This document shows positions 59,633 to 64,000 of a stretch of DNA of 64,000 nt, piece by piece (positions within the stretch are counted from its first letter, which is position 1; each line of letters opens with the position of its first letter). The notes beneath the pieces are model-generated. The model made no database searches and was not told the DNA's origin. It saw only the letters and a list, made by a program, of their open reading frames with translations. Source of the DNA: Sterolibacterium sp964521075. Its GTDB lineage: Bacteria > Pseudomonadota > Gammaproteobacteria > Burkholderiales > Rhodocyclaceae. The position numbers and the translations under genes are program-made. Where the stretch lies: contig CAZFPI010000001.1 in NCBI GenBank assembly GCA_964521075.1, positions 1-64,000 of the forward strand, read 5' to 3'.

Positions 59633-61903
59633 TCAGAACTTGATGTTCGCGCCCAGATAGGCCGAGCGGCCCATTCCGGGAACGGCGATGCCCGGGGGGA
59701 CACCATTCATGCTCATGGTCGTGCCTTGACCGATATACGCGCCACCCAGCGGCAGGGCGTAGGAATGGTTGAGCAGATTGTCGATACCCAGATCGATGCG
59801 TACCTTCTGCCAGGTGGTACTGGTACGCAGATTGAGCAGGGTATAGCCTGGGGTGCGGATTTCGTTACGGATGGCCGAGAGGTCGTTTTTTTGCAGGACG
59901 GCGACGAATTCCAGGCCGCTGTCCCAGTTGGCGAGCTTGTGGGTCAGGGTGATCCGGGCGTTGAGCGGCATGATGTTGTAGAAATTTCCGCCAGTGTCCC
60001 GGTTCGTGCCACGCACATAGCTTGCAACACCCTTGAGTCCGAACTGGCCGTAGTCGTTGCTGGCCAGCGGCATGCGGCCGGAGAGATCAAGACCGGTCAG
60101 CCGTGCCGATTGGTTGGCGTAGCTCAGGACGTTGAATCTGTTGGCCGTGAAGCTGGCTGTTTTGACAGCATCGATGTAGTCGCTGACGCGGGTGTAGAAG
60201 GGGGTGGCCTTGAATTCCCAGGCGCGGTCGGCGGCATGCCAGTCGAAGCTGGCCGAGAGCGTGTTGGCGACTTCGGGCTTGAGGTTGAGACTGCCGACGT
60301 AGCCGTTACCCTCGCCGACGAAATTGTTCATCGTGGCGGCCATCGGCCAGCTCGACCAGGTGTAGCGTTCGTAAAGGTTGGGCGAGCGAACCTTGCGGGC
60401 AAGGCCGAATTCGAAGTCCAGGGTCGTGTCGGCGGTGTAGCGCGCGAGGGCTGCCAGATCCCAGTTGCCCTCGCTCTTTTCGTGGTTCTTTGCGTTGAAG
60501 GCGGTTGATTCGGTGAGCTGTCCTCCCATGGCACCTGCCATGGTGTTGTAACCACGGACGTTCCCGGCGTTTGACTTGACGCGTTCATAACGCGCGCCGA
60601 TGAGGCTCATCCACCGGGTATCGTATTGTTTTTCCCATTCGGCGAAGAGGCCGCTGCGGTCGCGCTGGCCGTCACGGATGTTCCAGAAGATGCCCGGGCC
60701 CATGCCGCCGCCGGAGGCAGGCCACCAGTCGTTGAGGCGATAGCGTTGATACTCGCCGCCGACTCGCAGGAGATCGGAGGGGCTCAGGGCGATGTCGGCC
60801 TTGAGGCTGCCTCCGGTAGTTTTGCTGGCGGTGTTCATGGGCATGCCGGCCGCACAGGTTCCGGCCGGGTTGCCCGAGAAACGGATGGGGGCGCAAGGCG
60901 AGCCCGTGCCGGAGAGCGAGCCATACCAGAATCGCTTGTCATCACCGAAATCCATGACGTGGTCGACATTTTCACGATAGATGCGGGCATCGATCTGGCC
61001 GAAATCGTAGCGGCCCTGATATCGCAGGTTTAGACGATGCTGGGTGTTGTCGGTGAGATCCATGCGCTGATTGGGGTAGAGCTGGTAGGGCATGTCCTGA
61101 AAACCGGCGCGGGCTTCGATGAGGTGATTCCCGCTCTTGAACGCCAGGCCGAGGGTATGGTTGCGTGTGTCATAGGCTGTCGAGCCGACTTCGTCGCGCG
61201 GCAGAATGTGGCCATTGCGCCCCGTGGCCGTGAAGCTTTTGAAGTCGCGGGCGGCGGTGTAGTTGCCGGATTTTGCCATCGCACCACTGTAGTTCAGGCT
61301 GAGGTTTTCGCTGGCGATGGTGGCGGAAAGATTGCCACCCCGGGCGTTGCCATTGCTGCGCCAGAAAGCCCCGAGTTCACCTTTGAGCAGCAGGGCGTTG
61401 CCGGTGGAAAATTCCGGGGGCGGCGTTTCGGCGACGATGGAGCCACCAATGCTGTCGCCCCCGAGGCTGACGGGGGAAATACCGGCATAGACCTTGAGCG
61501 TGCCAACATTGCTCGGGTCGAGATAGGAGAGTGCCGGGTTCATGTGGTTGGGGCAGGAGGAGATGAGATCCATGCCGTCAACTTTGGTGCGGACGCGATC
61601 ATCGGCCAGGCCGTGGATGACGGGCAGGCTGGAAACTCCCCCTGCGCCGTAGAGGCTGACACCGGGGACATCGCGCAGCAGGTTGGCTGTGTCGCTCGAT
61701 GCTGCGCGACGACTGGCGATTTCCGACGTCGTCAGCGCGGTGGTGTTGCCAGGCATGGGGCGGTCTGCCGGTGCGGTGATGAGAATTTCCCCCAGTGATT
61801 TTGCGGGCGTGTTCTGCTGGGCAAGAGCGGGCAGGGAACATAGGGCGGGCAGAGCTGAAATCAGCAGGGAGAGGCGTCGTTGGCGGAATGATTTTGTTGT
61901 CAT
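59633..61903 (-). CDS. oprC: OprC/NosA-type copper TonB-dependent receptor
   Basis: 756 residues, signal peptide (MTTKSFRQRRLSLLISALPALCSLPALAQ) then plug and 22-strand barrel ending in Phe. The plug contains C117-P-N-H-M121 (SSCPNHMNPALSYLDPSNV) and the barrel carries H315-V-M317, which reproduce the CxxxM-HxM copper site described for OprC of P. aeruginosa. NosA of P. stutzeri is a related copper-loading receptor for nitrous oxide reductase. Plug motifs 'PVIHGLADDRVRTKVDGMDLI' and 'VSLGGDSIGGSIVAETP' are typical. Predicted copper import, possibly for denitrification or respiratory oxidases. It is divergent from a two-component system. Confidence 0.9.
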   Translation of the reverse strand: MTTKSFRQRRLSLLISALPALCSLPALAQQNTPAKSLGEILITAPADRPMPGNTTALTTSEIASRRAASSDTANLLRDVPGVSLYGAGGVSSLPVIHGLADDRVRTKVDGMDLISSCPNHMNPALSYLDPSNVGTLKVYAGISPVSLGGDSIGGSIVAETPPPEFSTGNALLLKGELGAFWRSNGNARGGNLSATIASENLSLNYSGAMAKSGNYTAARDFKSFTATGRNGHILPRDEVGSTAYDTRNHTLGLAFKSGNHLIEARAGFQDMPYQLYPNQRMDLTDNTQHRLNLRYQGRYDFGQIDARIYRENVDHVMDFGDDKRFWYGSLSGTGSPCAPIRFSGNPAGTCAAGMPMNTASKTTGGSLKADIALSPSDLLRVGGEYQRYRLNDWWPASGGGMGPGIFWNIRDGQRDRSGLFAEWEKQYDTRWMSLIGARYERVKSNAGNVRGYNTMAGAMGGQLTESTAFNAKNHEKSEGNWDLAALARYTADTTLDFEFGLARKVRSPNLYERYTWSSWPMAATMNNFVGEGNGYVGSLNLKPEVANTLSASFDWHAADRAWEFKATPFYTRVSDYIDAVKTASFTANRFNVLSYANQSARLTGLDLSGRMPLASNDYGQFGLKGVASYVRGTNRDTGGNFYNIMPLNARITLTHKLANWDSGLEFVAVLQKNDLSAIRNEIRTPGYTLLNLRTSTTWQKVRIDLGIDNLLNHSYALPLGGAYIGQGTTMSMNGVPPGIAVPGMGRSAYLGANIKF

Positions 61904-61965
61904 GACAGGCTCTTTTAAATGATGGAAAAATTTTGCCTATTTTAATTGGTGAGGTTTGCCATAAG

Positions 61966-61984
61966 CTGCGACATATCGTCGCAG
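61966..61984. promoter_or_regulatory. Perfect palindrome between oprC and hybrid kinase
   Basis: CTGCGAC (61966-61972), five-base spacer, GTCGCAG (61978-61984). Its centre (61975) is about 42 bases upstream of the likely start of transcription of the kinase gene (extended -10 at 62002-62010), the position of a class II activator site. The intergenic region is otherwise gene-free. The binding protein is unknown. Confidence 0.55.
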
Positions 61985-62001
61985 AGGTGTCCGTCGCGTG
62001 T

Positions 62002-62010
62002 TGCTACAAT
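62002..62010 (+). promoter_or_regulatory. Extended -10 promoter of hybrid kinase
   Basis: TGCTACAAT is an extended -10 element (TGn-TACAAT); no -35 match precedes it, so an activator at the palindrome 61966-61984 is plausible. The predicted start, about 62017, is 24 bases before the ATG at 62041. Confidence 0.5.
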
Positions 62011-62040
62011 CTTTCGACATCAACCCGGCAAGGAGGGGGC

Positions 62041-63606
62041 ATGCGTCAGACGCAGCGGAAGAAGACAGGGGCAGGAGAAGCCAGCATGGTTGAACCGGCC
62101 TTTCTCTCCCTGGTCAGTCATGAAATTCGCACACCGGTGAGCGGCATGCTCGGGATGGCTGGCTTGCTGCTGGAGACATCGCTTGACCCCGTGCAGCGGC
62201 GTTATGTGGCGGCCATCGAGGGGGCGGCGGAGCGTGCCATGGGTTTGCTCGACGATCTGCTGGATCGTCCGGAGGCGGGTATGGCCGGGTTCAGGGTTCA
62301 GCCGTATCCGTTTGATCTGCATGAGAGCGTGACGCGGGCTGTCGATCTTTTTTCGGGATGGGCCCGACAAAAGGGCATCTCCCTGCATTTGTCGGTTTCG
62401 CCGGCAACACCTCGCCGTGTCTTGGGGGATGCACGTCGTCTGGAGCAGATATTGACGAATCTGGTGGCCAATGCCGTCAAGTTCACGAAATCGGGCTCGG
62501 TCGATGTTTTTGTCGAGCCGGAGGCTTCGGGGCGTGATTCATCACGGGTATGTTTCCGTGTGGCGGATTCCGGTATCGGTATGGGGCCGGATATGCTGTC
62601 CCGCCTGTTTCGTCCTTATGTCCGGGCATCGGCCGGGGTCGCAGGCAGCGGACTGGGATTGGCGATTTCCCATGCACTGGCGCAGCGCATGGGGGGCGGT
62701 ATTACGGTTGAGAGCGTGCCGGGGCAGGGTTCTGTTTTTACGCTGTGCCTGCCTTTGCCCGCCGACGGAAATCAGGATGCCGGGGCAGTGCCGGAGGAAG
62801 GCGAGGCGGAGAGCATTGGCCTGTCGTTTTCCGGCAGGCGCGTCCTCCTGGCGGAGGATGATGCGATTAACCGGGAGGTGGCCCGGGCAATGCTTGAATC
62901 GCTGGGCTGTGAGGTGTGTTGTGTCGAAAGTGGCGCGCAGGTAATCGAGCAGGTGTGCCGTGAGGTTTTTGATCTCGTTCTTCTGGATTGCCGGATGCCG
63001 GGGATGAGCGGCCTGGAGGCTGCGGGGGGAATCCGGAATCATGAAGCCTTGCATGCCCGGCAGCGAGTGCCTGTCATTGCGCTGACGGCCAGTGCTACGC
63101 GGGATGAGCAGGAGGCATGCCGTGCTTCAGGAATGGATGGTCTGCTGTTGAAGCCGCTTGACAGGGTGGGGCTGATTCGCCTTTTGCGGCATTGGTGCAT
63201 TGAACCTGTCAGGCAGCCAGATTTTCCGGTGACGAGGAATTCCTGTCTCGACCCGCAGGTTTTGAAGGGGCTTTGGCAGCTTGAGAAAATGGGCCGCCCT
63301 GGTTTGCTGGCGCGCGTTGTCGAACTTTTCAGGGAGCGGGCGCAGCGTCTGCCCGGGGAGCTACTTGCCGCCTGCATGACGGAAAATGCCGATCAGGTTC
63401 GACATTTGGCGCATAATCTCAGATCGGCATCGGCGCATGTCGGCGCGACGGTGCTGGTTTCGCTGGCTGCCGATCTGGAGGAACAGGCTCGTTTGGGCAG
63501 GCTCCGGTTCGTGGCAGCAGGAGACGTGGCGCAGACCATGGAACTGGAATTTCGTCGAGTCAGTCAGGCACTGGGTGATTATATGGAGCAGCTTCGTCAT
63601 GAATAA
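62041..63606 (+). CDS. Cytoplasmic hybrid histidine kinase with receiver and HPt domains
   Basis: 521 residues from ATG 62041 (AGGAGG four bases upstream; ATG 62086 with CAGGAG is an alternative). HisKA with H27 (SHEIRTPVSGM), HATPase motifs NLVANAVKF, DSGIGM and GSGLGL, a receiver with D316 (DLVLLDCRMPGMSG), and a C-terminal HPt with H458 in LAHNLRSASAH. There is no input or membrane domain, so the signal probably comes from a partner protein. It overlaps the next response regulator by eight bases. The phosphorelay order is H27-D316-H458 to the following regulator. Divergent from the copper receptor. Confidence 0.92.
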   Translation: MRQTQRKKTGAGEASMVEPAFLSLVSHEIRTPVSGMLGMAGLLLETSLDPVQRRYVAAIEGAAERAMGLLDDLLDRPEAGMAGFRVQPYPFDLHESVTRAVDLFSGWARQKGISLHLSVSPATPRRVLGDARRLEQILTNLVANAVKFTKSGSVDVFVEPEASGRDSSRVCFRVADSGIGMGPDMLSRLFRPYVRASAGVAGSGLGLAISHALAQRMGGGITVESVPGQGSVFTLCLPLPADGNQDAGAVPEEGEAESIGLSFSGRRVLLAEDDAINREVARAMLESLGCEVCCVESGAQVIEQVCREVFDLVLLDCRMPGMSGLEAAGGIRNHEALHARQRVPVIALTASATRDEQEACRASGMDGLLLKPLDRVGLIRLLRHWCIEPVRQPDFPVTRNSCLDPQVLKGLWQLEKMGRPGLLARVVELFRERAQRLPGELLAACMTENADQVRHLAHNLRSASAHVGATVLVSLAADLEEQARLGRLRFVAAGDVAQTMELEFRRVSQALGDYMEQLRHE

Positions 63607-64000
63607 GGTGGCAATTCCCCGTGTGTTGTTGATCGACGACGACGAGATGATCCATCTGATGTTGTCGGAAGTGCTGGGCAAGGAAAGCTTCGAGATCGTG
63701 ACGGCAACGAATGTGTGCGAGGGACTGGCGCATTTTCGGGATGCCCGGCCCGATATGGTGTTGCTGGATGTGATGTTGCCGGATGTGAATGGCTTTGCCT
63801 GTCTCGAGGAAATGCGCGGCTGGATGCGGGATGATGCCGTGCCGGTTGCGATGCTGACAGCGGCAGATGATGTGGATTCCATCAACCGGGCTTTTGAGCT
63901 GGGGGCCACCGACTTCATTTCAAAGCCGGTGCATTGGCCAACTCTTCCTCACCGGATTCGCTTCATGCTGCGATCCATGGAGGCGATGCGGCAGCTGGCC
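63599..64000 (+). CDS. Response regulator receiver protein (3' end outside window)
   Basis: ATG 63599 within the kinase stop region; about 134 residues are seen. Receiver motifs: LLIDDDEMIHLM (acidic pair), VLLDVMLPDVNG (phospho-acceptor Asp), MLTAAD (Thr switch) and FISKPVHW (Lys). The receiver domain ends near residue 125, and what follows (an output domain, perhaps GGDEF) lies beyond the window edge. Coupled translation with the hybrid kinase marks it as the phosphorelay target. Confidence 0.93.
   Translation, partial: MNKVAIPRVLLIDDDEMIHLMLSEVLGKESFEIVTATNVCEGLAHFRDARPDMVLLDVMLPDVNGFACLEEMRGWMRDDAVPVAMLTAADDVDSINRAFELGATDFISKPVHWPTLPHRIRFMLRSMEAMRQLA

Noticed and set aside
1..64000. CRISPR, tRNA, rRNA, insertion sequences or prophage genes
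   Set aside because: No regular repeat-spacer array, no cloverleaf or rRNA-like block, no transposase or integrase motif was found by eye.

Overview
The window looks like chromosomal DNA of a high-GC betaproteobacterium. Evidence is the complete dcw cluster with a one-frame MurE-MurF, a DciA-type protein, short-form HisG, HemP, and dense ATGA/GTGA gene overlaps. A near-complete set of steroid C/D-ring degradation genes, together with a FadL porin and a DUF1329 protein, suggests a steroid degrader (a Sterolibacterium- or Denitratisoma-like lineage is an inference, not shown). No rRNA, tRNA, CRISPR, insertion sequence or phage gene was seen.

Region 1 (1-23150, mostly minus strand): mraZ-rsmH-ftsL-ftsI-murEF-mraY-murD-ftsW-murG-murC-murB-ddl-ftsQ-ftsA-ftsZ-lpxC, a small membrane protein, an M23 peptidase and secA (cut by the window edge). 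Only the dciA-like gene is inverted. The cluster starts at a sigma70 promoter with three perfect 10-bp-spaced MraZ boxes. A 100-N gap removes the KTG motif of ftsI.

Region 2 (23313-32475): an iron-uptake operon, tonB-exbB-exbD-hemP-siderophore receptor-DUF1513, lies behind a near-consensus promoter overlapped by a strong Fur box. It faces a minus-strand FadL porin and an ankyrin protein across a terminator.

Region 3 (31879-43823): an overlapping four-gene operon holds a second TonB, a CE4 polysaccharide deacetylase, a PF13200 putative glycoside hydrolase and a serine-hydrolase/NamZ (exo-muramidase) fusion. It probably acts on envelope or scavenged cell-wall glycan. Signalling genes follow: an orphan multi-PAS histidine kinase, a GGDEF-EAL protein and an HDOD protein.

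Region 4 (44016-56561, plus strand): IpdA, IpdB, a DUF35 protein, an SCP2-type thiolase/aldolase, IpdC, EchA20, two acyl-CoA dehydrogenases and a FadA6-like thiolase. These are followed by a minimal TonB-domain protein, a chemoreceptor and a DUF1329 protein. Together they could cover opening and beta-oxidation of steroid rings C and D, plus uptake or sensing.

Region 5 (56634-64000): a SprA-like putative metalloprotease, hisG-hisD (hisD holds a 10-N gap), an OprC/NosA-type copper receptor with CxxxM and HxM ligands, and, divergent from it, a hybrid histidine kinase overlapping a response regulator that runs off the window.
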